From Ophioderma brevispina (taxonomy: Eukaryota; Echinodermata; Ophiuroidea; Amphilepidida; Ophiodermatidae): 64,000 bases of DNA. Location: positions 1 to 64,000 of the forward strand of contig JAMKCH010002838.1 in the NCBI GenBank assembly GCA_023653785.1, in the 5' to 3' direction. The notes under the pieces are model-generated. The model saw only the letters and a list, made by a program, of their open reading frames with translations. It ran no database searches and was not told where the DNA came from. The translations under genes and the position numbers were made by a program. Shown here in pieces: positions 36,251 through 47,258 of this stretch (position 1 is the first letter of the stretch; the number at the start of each line of letters is the position of its first letter).

Positions 36251-37614
36251 TGAAGCAAAATTATTTCATTGTTTAGTCGGTCAAATGTCATAATAATAAA
36301 TCATCACTTATGAGTTTTCACGCCTAAATAGTCTTCTTATTTAATTTTATATGGTTACCAGGATATCAGTTAATATCGGCAATCTTAATTACTGGCTTCT
36401 TCAGATCAAAATTTAACCACAGACATGCTAATAATAGTCCAAAGCATCATTAAATACACAAAGGATCCTCAAGTAATTTCATAGTAACTCATTTTTTGAA
36501 AAAAAAGGCAAGTGTAATTGATTCTTGACTATTTTCTAAAAACAACAAGGTGTTGCCCTAGATCTATCAAGCTAGGGAATGCGCATGGAATGTTACCCAT
36601 TATTTTATAACCTGTTTAGCCTGACCTTCAGGGATATGTAAGCCTAAAACAGTCACCTGATCGGAACTCAAAAGAAAGAACTAATCTGCAAGGAAAACCT
36701 ATTGAGTGACCATATAAGACTCAACAAGGGAAACCTGAATGAAATACAAACCCTGCCTGAGATACTGCATGTATGCAAAGTGCCTGCAGACATGCACAGA
36801 AACCCTACATAGAGCTGCCATTATTTGGTTCAAATGGATTAACCGACTAAATTGTGAAAATACCAATTTTGTGACAATTGAAGCCATGAGAAGTTTTTAT
36901 AGTACCAGCATTGGACAGGAAGACCCAATTCAATTCTAAATTTGGATGTAAGAACACTAGCTGCATTACAAATAAGTCGCCATTTTATCTGGGAAAGCAA
37001 ATTTGAGAATACCGGCAACCTGCTAAAAGACCTCCTGGAATTTTTGGCCATAGTTCAACTTTTAAGTCTTGATGAACCTATACAAAATCAAAGGAGTTAA
37101 AGGAAATATGTCCTGATTCTGAATATTGGAAAAGTGGGTATGGAGGAAAAGCTTAAGTACGTAGATTACATATAAATCAAAATAAGTTGAAAATTGTCCA
37201 CATTTGTTGAGTATTTTCACAACAACAGCCATCGACAACAACAAAAAGACATTCAACTACAACAACAACAGAACATAAACAACAGTGACAAAGTGCATCC
37301 CTATGTGTCTTCCTGCCTTAGGGCAGGAGACACAATAATGAAAAAAATGAAAATAGTGCTCATTATGACTTGCAAAAAATGTTACAGAAAACATAACATT
37401 GACTTTCACAGGCCTTATATGCAGGTGCCATGAAAATTAATCAACATAAGTGGATACACCAAGCAATTTTACCATTTTGGGGCAATTACCTCTAATGACC
37501 TCTAGATGACCTTTGAGCCACTTTTGTTGAGAGTCGGTCCTTGTGGGGAACTTACCCAGGACATTTGCATCAATTATCATTAAAATGTGTGCATGTATGT
37601 GAAATAGTGACCAC
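36251..37614. other. No gene; short CAA-rich tract
   Basis: AT-rich with an imperfect (CAA)n tract at about 37218-37285. No domain in any ORF. Confidence 0.45.
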
Positions 37615-37960
37615 TTAAGGTGGCATGTTCACTTTATTGTCTATTTGTTCTCTACTTGATATAGAGCCATGGCGCTGCACATACACCTCAATCAATTACG
37701 CGTGGGAAACACACTTGCCGTTTTGATGGTAGAAGTACTATGCACATTTCAAGTCGTTTCATTACTGTTCTACTATTGATGGTTAACCATAAATTTTGGC
37801 GGTTTCTTTGTTTATCATATTTTGGCAATGAAATTGGTTTGAGGGCTCAAATTTTTCAGAACGACAATGAGAAAAATATGGCCTTATTTTCATCTGATAT
37901 CAAAATCGATACTACTCCAGGTAAATCTGGTTCCCAAGACATCGTAACACGCACCTTTAA
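37615..37960 (+). mobile_element. TTAAAGGTG-type MITE, copy 2
   Basis: TTAAGGTGGCATGTTC at 37615 and the right end CACGCACCTTTAA at 37948-37960. Same family and orientation as 27720-28060, here without an adjoining foldback, so the two elements are separable. Confidence 0.7.
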
Positions 37961-38254
37961 GGTTAGGGATAAATTGGGGTCACATTTTTACCACAGACAC
38001 ACACAGACAGACACACAAACAACACCACCTCACTACCAAGGCAATCCTATGGGCCATCCTTGCAATAAAAGGAGAGTATTGCTAATGTTAAACATATTAT
38101 TATTTTCAATAGAAGGCAAGGACATGGGTATTAAAATTCAACACATCCTAATCTTCTTTATCTTTATTCATATGCATGGGGAGTAAAAATAGTGGATGCG
38201 TTAGGTGCCCTCATTGTGTAACCATGGTGTACCATGGCCAATTATGAAGTGGAA

Positions 38255-38915
38255 CCTGTACTTGTGTACAGTAAACAAGAGATAGTATTCTCAAAGCCTT
38301 GAAGTTGGGAACTATTAATAATATACAGTTTTGACCTTGTACGTTACTTGTGTAAGTAAAAAAGAAGATATATGTCTCAAAGCTCTTGAGAGGTTGACAA
38401 TCTAGTCTAATATGAAGGTTTGACCCTTGACTGTGGGGTAAGTAATAAAAGAAGATAGTTATTGTCTCAAAGGCTCTTCGAGCGGTTGAGATCTTTATAA
38501 TAGTAGAGTTTGACCTTGTCTTGTGTAAGTAAAAAAGAAGATATTATGTCTCAAGCTCTTTGAGAAGGTTGAAAAGCTATTATATAAGGAACAAGTTTTT
38601 GACCTTGTACTTTGTTTTTTTGTAAGTAAAAAAGTGATAGTATTCGCAAAGCTCTGCGAGTTGAATCTATTCATAATATAGATTTGACCTTGTACTTGTG
38701 TAAGTAAAAAAGAAGATATATCGCAAGCTCTTGAGAGGTTGGAATCTATGATATATTAGAATTTTGACCTTGTCTTTGTGGTAACAGTAACAAGAAGATA
38801 GTATGTCTCAAAGCTCTTGAGAGTTTTTAGATCTATATATATAGAAGTTTGACCTTGTCTTGTGTACGTAAACAGAAGATACGGTATGTCTCAAAGCTCT
38901 TGAGAGGTTGAGATT
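38255..38915 (+). repeat. ~80-bp minisatellite, about 7-8 units
   Basis: Unit words in order: TCTCAAAGCTCTTGAGAGGTT, ATCTATAATATA, TTTGACCTTGTACTTGTGTA, AGTAAAAAAGAAGATA. The CTCAAAGCTCTTGAG core is near-palindromic. Adjacent units differ mainly by one-base losses. Confidence 0.85.
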
Positions 38916-38934
38916 AGGAACAAAGGTATCATTT

Positions 38935-39078
38935 TGGGAACCGTACTCTCTTTACACGAATTGAAACCAGGCGATACCATTATTTTAAGTGGAAGAAGGA
39001 GGCCGAAGGCCGAGTTCTTCCATCGCAAAATAATTGTGTCGCGGTCATTCGTCGAAAGAGCGTACCGTTCCTAAATTC
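38935..39078. repeat. Nested foldback hairpin (MITE-like)
   Basis: The outer arms GGGAACCGTACTCTCTTTAC and (complement) GGAACGGTACGCTCTTTCG enclose inner arms GGAAGAAGGAGGCC / GGCCGAGTTCTTCC, with the TTATTTTA word mirrored as AAAATAAT. The whole ~140 bp folds back on itself. No ORF. Confidence 0.65.
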
Positions 39079-39239
39079 ATACCCTTATTCTCATTCTTAA
39101 CAACAGCTTAATCATTTTAAGGTCACTTTAGCTTACCACTTCGGGCTGCTTAATGGCTTAATACAACAAAAATCGGGACCGTTCTCCCAATAGGTCGTCC
39201 GATATATGTAAGGTTCTCGAACCATAGAAGACCGACACC

Positions 39240-40295
39240 CATAGCACTGGACCCACACCAACACCATCACAAGTGTCAGCCTAGGCAATACCGCGGCACA
39301 TCCCCATACCCCCAGACCACATCTCCTACAACCACCCCGGCCACACCCCAATACCACAATCCCCATAATACCCCGGATCACACTCCTACCCCCGCCCTTA
39401 CCACCCCCACCCCCCTGACCACACCCCTACCCCCTGACCACCACCCCTCACCCCGCCCCTGACCACACCCCTACCCCCGTGACCCAGCCCCCCTACCCCC
39501 AGCCCACAAGCCCCTACCCCCCCGACCCACATCCCATACCTCGGACCACACCCCCATACCTTGAACATTAAACCCACTGACCATACCCTCTGAACCATCC
39601 CACGGACCATACCCTCACACCCACAGAACCACACCCACACCCACACACACCATAACTTCCCAGACCACACCCGCCCCATATTCCCCGAACCACACAGCCA
39701 CACCCTCCCGCATTGGTCCACCCTATCAATAACCCACACTACACCCCTACGTCCAGACCCCCAGCCCTATGGACCACCCACACACCACCGCCCAACACCC
39801 CAGACCCACAACCCCAACACCCACAGACCACGCCCAACACCCACAGACCACACCCAACACCCACAACCACACCCAACACCCACAGACACCTCCACACACA
39901 CACAGACCACCACCACACCCAGACCACACCCAACACCCCAGACCACCCCAACACCCCCACCCCCATAATACCAACCGCCAACCACAACCCCATAACCGCA
40001 AGAACCACAACCCCATACCGCCAGACCCACACCCCATACCCCTTACCACACCCCATACCCCTGACCACACCCAAATAACCCCTGGACCACACCCCATACC
40101 CCTGACGCACCACCCATAAGCCCCTGACCACACCCCCAGACCCCCTGCCCACACCCCATACCCCTGACCACACCAACCACACGCCATCACAACCCCACCG
40201 CCACACACACCTTTGACCATAGTACCCCAACAACACCCCCGACCCCACCCCATAACCCTTGTCACACCATCTCCAATACCACACCCCTGTCCACC
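39240..40295. repeat. C-rich minisatellite of ACACCCCATACCCCTGACC units
   Basis: About 1.05 kb of ~21-bp units such as CACACCCCATACCCCTGACCA and CAGACCACACCCAACACC, with few G on the plus strand. Long frames here (up to 208 codons) are low-complexity artefacts. It is the counterpart of the E1 array, with a different unit. Confidence 0.9.
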
Positions 40296-40299
40296 CCAA

Positions 40300-41160
40300 A
40301 TCAAATCAGTTCGAGTCCCCCAATTTTCACCACTGTGGTGACGTACAGATCGCCAAATATTTTGTTCACACAAGTGTCATAAAAATCACATGAAAATAGG
40401 TCAATTATCTAATTAATTATGCAAAGTATGTACTTAAATCATATGATACGGTTGTAAATCGAATCAGTTCGAGAATCTGTAAAGCCCCGCCCCCTTCCAA
40501 TCCAACAAGTTTCAGCCCTGTGTGACGTACCAATCTCCAGATCTTTGTTCACAAGAAACGTGTCAATGAAAATCATGAAAACAGGTACCTACGCTATTAA
40601 TTTGCAAATTAGGTACTTACAATGCATATATTATACCTGTTGGTAAATCGATCAGTCTTCGAGAATCTGTGCCCCGCACCCTTCCACCAAGGTTCAACTC
40701 CTTGTGTGACGGACAGATCTCCAGATATTTTGTTCACACCAAAAGTGTCAATGAAAATTTTCAATCCTGTGTGACGTACAGATCTCCAATATTTTGTTCA
40801 CAAAAAGTGTCAATGAAAATCATGAAACAGGTAAAATAGGCTATTATTATGCAAATTATGTACTCTAACAATGCATATATATACTGTTTGTACATCGAAT
40901 CCAGTTCGAGATCTTTAGCCGCCCCGCACCCTTCCACCACCACGTTTCAACCTGTGTGACCTTACGAATCTCCAGATATTTTGTTCACAAAAAGTGTCAA
41001 TGAAAATCATGAAACAGGTAAATATGCTATTAATTATGCAAATTAGGTACTTAGAATGCCTATATACTGATGTAAATCTAATAGTTCAAGAATCCTGTAG
41101 CCCGCCACCCTTCACCAAGTTTCCGTCACAGCCCTGTGGTGACGTATAATCTCCAGCTAT
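40300..41160 (+). repeat. ~185-bp AT-rich tandem repeats of E2
   Basis: The anchor GACGTACAGATC(T/G)CC or variants occurs near 40342, 40525, 40700, 40770, 40955 and 41140. The 40700-40770 spacing shows a partial unit. Each full unit includes TTTGTTCACAAAAAGTGTCAATGAAAATCATGAAACAGG, ATTATGCAAATTAGGTACTT, AATGCATATATA and AATC(G)AATCAGTTCGAGAATC. Confidence 0.8.
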
Positions 41161-41578
41161 TTGTTCCACAAGAAATGCTCCGCCGACGACGCCGACGAGC
41201 AGACCCACACGGCTCATGCTACCATAAGCTCTTTCCTATCGGACGACCTAAAAACGGCCTGCCACCACCCAGTGAACAACAAGCGAACAACCCGTTGAAC
41301 GCAACATTCATACGCAACGACTGAACGCAACGTGGCAAGGGCGCCGCGCAACTTAAGCAAAACCAGTATTAACTCAGCTCTTCAACCGGGTGTAATATAA
41401 CATCAATAACCTCATCGTGTACTACCTGTGTTCAATAAACGAATTAAACCCTGGCATCAGCCCAATGAAATTGCTTCCATTTTCACAGCTGTTTAAGAAT
41501 CTATTATAATATATACCATTTTTTGTTAATTCTTCTTGGCGGCGCCCTTTGAGCATTCTGGGCTTCCAAATAGCTGTG

Positions 41579-41770
41579 CTAATTAATCAGATCCTTTATT
41601 TCCTGTTTATGAGTATGTCCAGGCAGATTAATGTATTCGTCACCAAATTTAAAACTGTCCATCATACCCATGATCGTACATGAATCGGTCATTTTCATCG
41701 CCGCTTGATTACGGCTCAGACTTTGCAATTTTACTCTTTTCTTCTTGGTTTTGCCACTGTTGATTGACAT
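41579..41770 (-). CDS. Candidate 63-codon small ORF or first exon; unrecognised
   Basis: The translation starts MSINSGKTKKKRVKLQSLSR, a basic stretch resembling a nuclear-localisation signal, and continues with mixed, non-repetitive composition to a TAG. It is preceded, about 65-220 bp upstream on the same strand, by a CpG-rich patch with a CRE and an E2F-like site. I do not recognise the protein. A clear splice donor within the frame is not evident. It lies between E2 and featureless DNA, with no downstream exon identified. It may be a microprotein, a first coding exon or chance. Confidence 0.25.
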   Translation of the reverse strand: MSINSGKTKKKRVKLQSLSRNQAAMKMTDSCTIMGMMDSFKFGDEYINLPGHTHKQEIKDLIN

Positions 41771-41837
41771 ACTACATCCCCTGAGTTTGCTATTCTTTTG
41801 TGTTTAGGTGCAAAAACCATTCCACAATCTGCCCCAT

Positions 41838-41995
41838 TTTCCAAACTGATTATACTTCGTCCCGGCCTTCACTAAGGAGTGACGTCATAGCATTCACGCA
41901 GTCTGAATGGTGCCAATCCGTAAACCGCAGCTGTACTGCAAACGTTCTAACGCCGGCGTGCGCAATGTGCATGCACAATAGCGGCGCGAAAGCTA
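41838..41995 (-). promoter_or_regulatory. CpG-rich promoter-like patch (CRE, E2F-like)
   Basis: Within AT-rich surroundings this patch has many CpG dinucleotides, a perfect CRE TGACGTCA at 41880-41887, an E2F-type GGCGCGAAA at 41983-41991 and GTGCGCAATGTGCATGCAC at 41959-41977, which loosely resembles an NRF1 site. Such a combination is typical of TATA-less promoters. The strand is inferred from the ORF at 41770-41579. Confidence 0.35.
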
Positions 41996-43020
41996 TGAGC
42001 ATCAGCGGGGGTCCTGGGGGGTAGTGGTGTGGTTCATGGGGGTCCAGACAAAGTTTTGTAAATAGGTTCCCGGAGTTGTCTCCATGTCCTTCGTTTTTGT
42101 GTCAAACTTGGGAAGTTTCCTGCAAACGGCTCTAATTAGATAATCTTTGAGCTATCTTGATTCACAATAATACCTAAATCTTGCAATGGTATTGAACCAG
42201 AGGCGATCCAGGATTTGAAAAATCGTCAAGAATTACCGGGGGGGGCTGAAAGGCTGTAACTTGTCTAAATTGGGCTGATTTTGCAGAATGCCGGAGATTC
42301 GGCCCCGGGGCCGTTCGGTGCTCGCCTGCCGGGGGGGGGTGGGGGTCCCTGATCTGCGCGGCTGGTTGTGACACCAAACGATGTCGACAACAACTGATGA
42401 GTTTGTAAGGTACAGCTACCAAAGCATGCTTCACACTCAACAAGACATCATTTGATTCATTTGCCCGTAATTGTTAGAAAAGATTACTTTCTTTCTGGGA
42501 TTTTTAAAAAAAATGTTTTTCACATTAAAAAGCTCTAGGTAAATTAAAGTAGGATTTTTACTATTGCACATGGGAGCTATGAAACAAACCATATTTTAGC
42601 CGTATACACTTAAAATAGATATTGCTCAGAGAGCTGAAAGATACAGCTATAAAATGTGTGGTTCATGACATGTTGCATACATATTGGCATGTCAGTTTAT
42701 TGCTATGGTATATGTTTGCCAAATTCTTCAAAAACATACATCGTTCCCCAGAACGCTCGTGTCGCCTGCCATCACGTTTTGCCAACGGGAGTTAAAGTTT
42801 GGTGATGTGAGTTCACATATGGGTCATCTGAGGTCAACCTGTTGACACCTCATATGAGCCCTGGGCCAGTGGTTCTTATGACCAAGTACGAAGTTAATCG
42901 GTGAATACATATGTGAGAAATGATGAATTGATAACCTTTGTTTGATTTTAATGAAATCGGGTCAAATGTCACATAGGGGTCATTAAGTCCCAGAACAGAT
43001 TACGCCAAGTAGCTCAATTT
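41996..43020. other. No gene; GC-rich spot at 42.29-42.36 kb
   Basis: A short CpG-containing patch (CGGCCCCGGGGCCG, 42300-42313) sits beside G runs. The minus-strand 89-codon frame here is Pro/His/Arg-rich and unrecognised. Confidence 0.4.
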
Positions 43021-43027
43021 TAGAAGC

Positions 43028-43190
43028 AGGAGGAAACCGGAGTATCAGGAGGAAACCGGAGTATCTGGAGAAAACCTGCGGGAACGAGTATGAATCGAGA
43101 AACCAAATTCACATAAAGCTGCCGAGAATGAGCCCCTACCGAGACTACATTGGTGAAAGGCGAGGGAAGATACGCTGCGCCAACCCATTC
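43028..43190 (+). repeat. GGAGGAAACCGGAGTATC tandem pair and conserved flank
   Basis: AGGAGGAAACCGGAGTATC occurs twice in tandem (43028-43046, 43047-43065, period 19), followed by TGGAGAAAACCTGCGGGAACG. It strongly resembles the GGAAACCGGAGTACCCGGAG motif I know as a very common dispersed repeat in fish and some invertebrates. No ORF is associated. Confidence 0.5.
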
Positions 43191-43770
43191 CCCCTAAATG
43201 TCAAATGACCTACAGGTCATATTGAGACAGACACCTTAAATGACCTCATGTCATATGGGTAGCCATCTGAAATTACTTGCAGGTCATAGGCCATCTTAAA
43301 GGACCAACAGGTCAAGCTAAGTCATATGGATAGCCACCTCAAATATTAACACTTGGACAAGACTTAACTTTTGAATATTATAATTATACTGACTAAACAC
43401 ACCTCTCTTATATTTGTTTCCAACTTTTTGAAATTTGACCTTATTTTATCTCAAATGACCCCTAAATGACCACTGATCCACAATTAAATGGCATATCTAT
43501 TAGAATTGGGACATTTTTGAAGTTTAACCTTATTTTGTCCTTTGACCTCATAATAAAGCTTCCAGAAAATGGTCAGTACTGACTATTTTTCTTTCATTGA
43601 GATCAATATGATGGTATAGCTAGTTTTGTCATTTCCCCTTGTTTGAAATTTGACCTCAATATGACCCCTAAATCACCAATGATTTAAAGTTGGTGAACAT
43701 CCAAAAGACCCTGGTTACAGTTGATGCATATGTAAAATCACATCTGAGATAGAAGCAACAGAATATGACA
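43191..43770. repeat. TGACCT/AGGTCA-rich degenerate repeat tract
   Basis: Words AAATGACCT, AGGTCATA, GTCATATGG(G/A)TAGCCA and TTTGACCT recur irregularly. A perfect everted pair TGACCTACAGGTCA lies at about 43207-43220. The tract is similar in composition, but not in unit, to the core of E3 at 59-60 kb. Confidence 0.5.
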
Positions 43771-45136
43771 GACTTTTAGGAAATTACCCTTAGGTGACCC
43801 TTATGGTCAAACTGCCAACACCCCAAATGCAGCTTGGGTGAGTATTTCTTCTGTCGGTGTCCAGATTTTATTACAATCAATTTGTAATCTTCAAAAGTAG
43901 TTTGACAAAACTTTAACCAAAATGGCACATACACAATGACCAGGCATGGTTCAGGTACAACAAAATCAACCGCATTCATCTTCAAAAATACATGTATGGA
44001 TGGATCAAAAAATTTGATAAATCAACTGCTCAGGAGGTAAAGATGTAAAGATTTATATTTTTCATTCAACATATACTTATACTGTATACCACATATTCTT
44101 CAGCAAGGAAAAGCTACTTGCTACCAAGTACCCTGGCAAGTATGTTAATCTCTGAAAATTTGTGTGCTAGTTAATTTTTCGCACTTCTAGCTGCTTCCAC
44201 AAAAATAAAAATACACATAGGCCTATGTTAGAAAGCTCAAAATAAATAATTTAACAACCAAATTGAAGCAAAACAGTTTAAAAATGGAAAATGCTAAAAA
44301 TAATCAGGCAAATATTTCCAGTTTTTTAAGTACTGTGAACCCCACATTATTAAACTTGACTAAGCAAAATTGGAGTCTAATAAAACTAAATAAGTCCCTG
44401 GTAGCTATTCAAAGTCAGTGAATCCCTATACAATACACACACTTATTGTGTGTAGCCTTACATTTAGCCCTCATGGTTGGATTTCCAAATCAACCTTGGA
44501 CCGCCAACTCTCTAATGCTACTAACTGAATGTTTCCGCAATATAGGAATCGCTTTTAAAGCCGGAACCTAATCCTCTGGTATGAACTAAAACCGTCTCTG
44601 AATTCTTAACCAACCATGCTTATTCGGTATTTTGCCCTAAATCCTTAAGTACTTTTAAATTCTTCATGTGTTACTGAGTCAAGCAACAGCATAAAGGACG
44701 GACTACCAAAGGGTGGAAATACTGACCAAAATATTCCTAATTATCTGTGAATTTTTGGGACTCAAAAACCTTATTCCCCACTATGTGATGTCAAACGTTG
44801 GCACCAACACTATACATAAATTGGGAAAATACAACACATGTGACAAAATTCACATAAACTATATCCAAATTGTGAAAAATAAAACCCTTTCAACTGAGGT
44901 ATTCAAGTTGTAGCATTACTATGGGAATAAACTCAGGCATTCATTAGAAGTCATGCTCTAATTTCACCGCATTCATTGCTGACTGACCTTGTGGAATTCA
45001 GAAGAAAACAAAATAACAAACAGTTTACTATAAACTGGTAGAAATAACACCACTCCTGTTTAAATTGAGTATTCAAGAATTATCTACTTCTCCTTGATCA
45101 AACAGCTCCAGTGCACAACAAAAAATACAACAACTA
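43771..45136. other. No gene seen; possible MITE scrap
   Basis: AT-rich. Around 44140-44340, TTTTTCGCACTTCT, AAAATGCTAAAAAT and AAATATTTCCAG resemble the TACTGTAAA-type MITE in a rearranged order, so a scrap may be present. Confidence 0.35.
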
Positions 45137-45411
45137 CAATCTTAGCCAAAAGTGTTGAAACGTTTAGAGGCCTACTTCAAAATCCCCCCTCTCCAACCCT
45201 GGACAATGTTGAATCCTGAAATTTTGTTCTTGCCACCCTAAAAGAACAACATTATTGTGGGGATCGGGAGGGGTGCATGGATATAGAGAATGCTCCCAGC
45301 CTCCCAACCCCAGTGGACATATTGTTTTCCTATATATCTTTTTTAGAGAAATGCGGCAAATATCGGGGCAAAACAGAGCAGTCGTGTTCCAACACATTTT
45401 GGCTAAGATTG
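45137..45411 (+). mobile_element. CAATCTTAGCCAAAA-TIR MITE, copy 1 (275 bp)
   Basis: The left end CAATCTTAGCCAAAAGTGTT and the opposite-strand right end CAATCTTAGCCAAAATGTGTT form a ~30-bp TIR. The left flank is TA; the right flank reads TT, one change from TA. The interior matches 47259-47528. A Tc1/mariner-like non-autonomous element is likely. The 85- and 79-codon frames here are incidental. Confidence 0.8.
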
Positions 45412-46070
45412 TTGGGCGCAAGTAGTGAAAAAAAACATCATCTATTTTACATTGGTCCTCATAACTTCTTAATTAGGACAGCTATTACAACGAAATTTCA
45501 GGTTCACATACAATAAACATATGGGCTTACGTCATTGCATGGCAAATGAAATAGCGGTTTCAACTTAGGGAGTGGTCAATTAAAATGTACTCGTAGCATA
45601 TTGGGCTCAAAGTCGTCCCATATAGACAGAAAAAGGCTCTGGATTTAATGGGTGTTAATAATACTAAATTGAAAAATATAAATAGTAAAAGCATTAATCA
45701 ATCAAATTCCCCGAGTGTTACAGGAGCAATATATTACACGTGATTTCTCAATATAAGCAAGAAAACTCCAAAGACATTCATGACGCACCTTCTGCATTGG
45801 TATAATGAATATAAGCATGAATTTAAACAGAGTGGAATTCATGTGGAGAGATGATGATTGCTGGATGATGATGATGATGATGATGAGGATGACGTACGAC
45901 GATGACAGTGTGCTTTGCGGTACAAAGTGTCTTATTTGTGTTTAACAACTTACTATTTATTTTATAAGTGTAATAGTACAATAATACCAAGTTAGTAGAC
46001 ACGTTAACAGGAAAAAAAAAATGAAAATTTTACATGTTCAATACGTTCATATAGGGTGATGCGCTTGATG
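45412..46070. other. No gene; GAT microsatellite
   Basis: Contains (GAT)n with interruptions at about 45850-45905. The remainder is AT-rich without features. Confidence 0.6.
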
Positions 46071-46822
46071 TATACATAGGTAAGCTTTTACCATTTTAAA
46101 TGGAAAATAACCGAATTCCAAATGGCAGGACTTGTTTTTGAACCGCGAAACTTACGCTTATAAGGCGAGATCTTTGCTTACGCCATTCGCTCTTTACATA
46201 TCGTGATGATGGGGATGATGATGGTACATGATGATGATGATGGCGACGACGACTAAGACGACGACGACGACGACGATGAGGATGTATGATGATGATGATG
46301 ATAAAGGCACATCTACAAACCACGCCAAGATAAATTGGGTAGGGCTACAAGTTTACTTGAAAAACAGATGTATGAAAAACAACCCATTGTTTACGTGAAG
46401 TGATCTTTATCAAACGGATTTGATAATTTTACCTTGTCCATGACATCGAAAATCAACGGGAAATTTCTTATTTCAAGACGAAATTATCTCTGAAAATTGT
46501 GTTTTAATTACAAAATCCAAACTGGGGCTACACCACGGCAAACCATATGAAAAAGATCTTGACTCCTGTCAGTCTATATTGTTAATATGGGGTTCGTGGA
46601 TTATCGTGATTACGTGTGTAGGATTTGGTTTTTTTAACGTTCGTCGATTATGATTTAAAACATATTTTAGGTTGAAAACGAATGCATGATCCGTATGTAA
46701 GGAGCGATTTGGCTTACAGGCAAAAGATCTGCCTTGCAAGCAGTGGGTTCGCGGTTCGAAATCAAGTCCTTCCCTTTCGATTCGGTTATTTTCATTTGGA
46801 ATTTAAAATTTAACCTATGTAT
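46071..46822. mobile_element. Second foldback with tRNA-like arms (~750 bp)
   Basis: The arms (about 46071-46203 and 46690-46822) are inverted copies running from TACATAGGTAA through AAAATAACCGAAT to CGCTC..TTACATA. The right arm carries a tRNA-like module: TTGGCTTACAGGC, an anticodon stem TCTGC/GCAGT with loop CTTGCAA (anticodon TGC, Ala-like, 46735-46737) and GGTTCGAAATC (46753-46763). The left arm mirrors it on the minus strand. Between the arms lie GAT/GAC microsatellites (46202-46308) and AT-rich DNA. Same architecture as 27485-27723 with a different tRNA type. Confidence 0.65.
46202..46308. repeat. GAT/GAC trinucleotide microsatellite
   Basis: Interrupted (GAT)n, GCGACGACGACT and GACGACGACGACGACGATGA runs inside the foldback loop. 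The minus-strand frame over it (Arg/His/Ile runs) is low complexity. Confidence 0.85.
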
Positions 46823-47258
46823 CAAATAAAGAGCGTAACCCTATGTGAAACGTATTCACGATGTTAAAATACTTTTTTTTAAGTTTCACATTTTTAAAGT
46901 TGCGTTTTGTTTTTTTGTTGTAATATTGTACACTTAGGAAATAAAAAAGGAAGTTGTTAAACACAAAATAAGACCTTTGTGACGCGGGAAAGCACCATGG
47001 TCATATGCTACAATTGCTGTTAAACCCATGAATTAGCTTTAAAACGCAATTGAAATTTGAAAGTATGGGCCTATGCTGATTAAAAAAGTGACCATTCCCT
47101 TAAAGGAAGGCAGGGGGTAAGGTGTTGTAATTGATAATCAGAGAAACATCTTAGTTTACCGATATTGTGTTACAAGTTCGTTTCAATATCATTTATCTAA
47201 GTCGAAATGACAGGCAATTAAGTTAATCATGAAATCATCTTTCTTAATAGTACGCATA

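Larger units (their letters stand above)
39191..41290 (+). mobile_element. Composite tandem-core element E2
   Basis: The head contains TAGGTCGTCCGATA (39191-39204) and GGTTCTCGAACC (39212-39223). A C-rich array (39240-40295) and ~185-bp AT-rich units (40300-41160) follow, then a GCCGACGACGCCGACG tract, CATAAGCTC, and TATCGGACGACCTA (41237-41250), the exact complement of the head 14-mer, followed by AAAAACG. The plan is as in E1 with a different core. Non-autonomous Helentron-associated affiliation is inferred, not shown. Confidence 0.55.

Noticed and set aside
39398..40373. ORFs of 113-208 codons on both strands
   Set aside because: Same cause: low-complexity C-rich minisatellite of E2.
38255..41160. 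CRISPR-like array
   Set aside because: Tandem units are contiguous, without unique spacers, in eukaryotic repeat context.
46096..46323. Arg/His/Ile-rich minus-strand ORF
   Set aside because: Translation of a GAT/GAC microsatellite.
46703..46770. Functional tRNA-Ala gene
   Set aside because: A convincing anticodon arm, but no matching acceptor stem and it lies inside an inverted-repeat arm.
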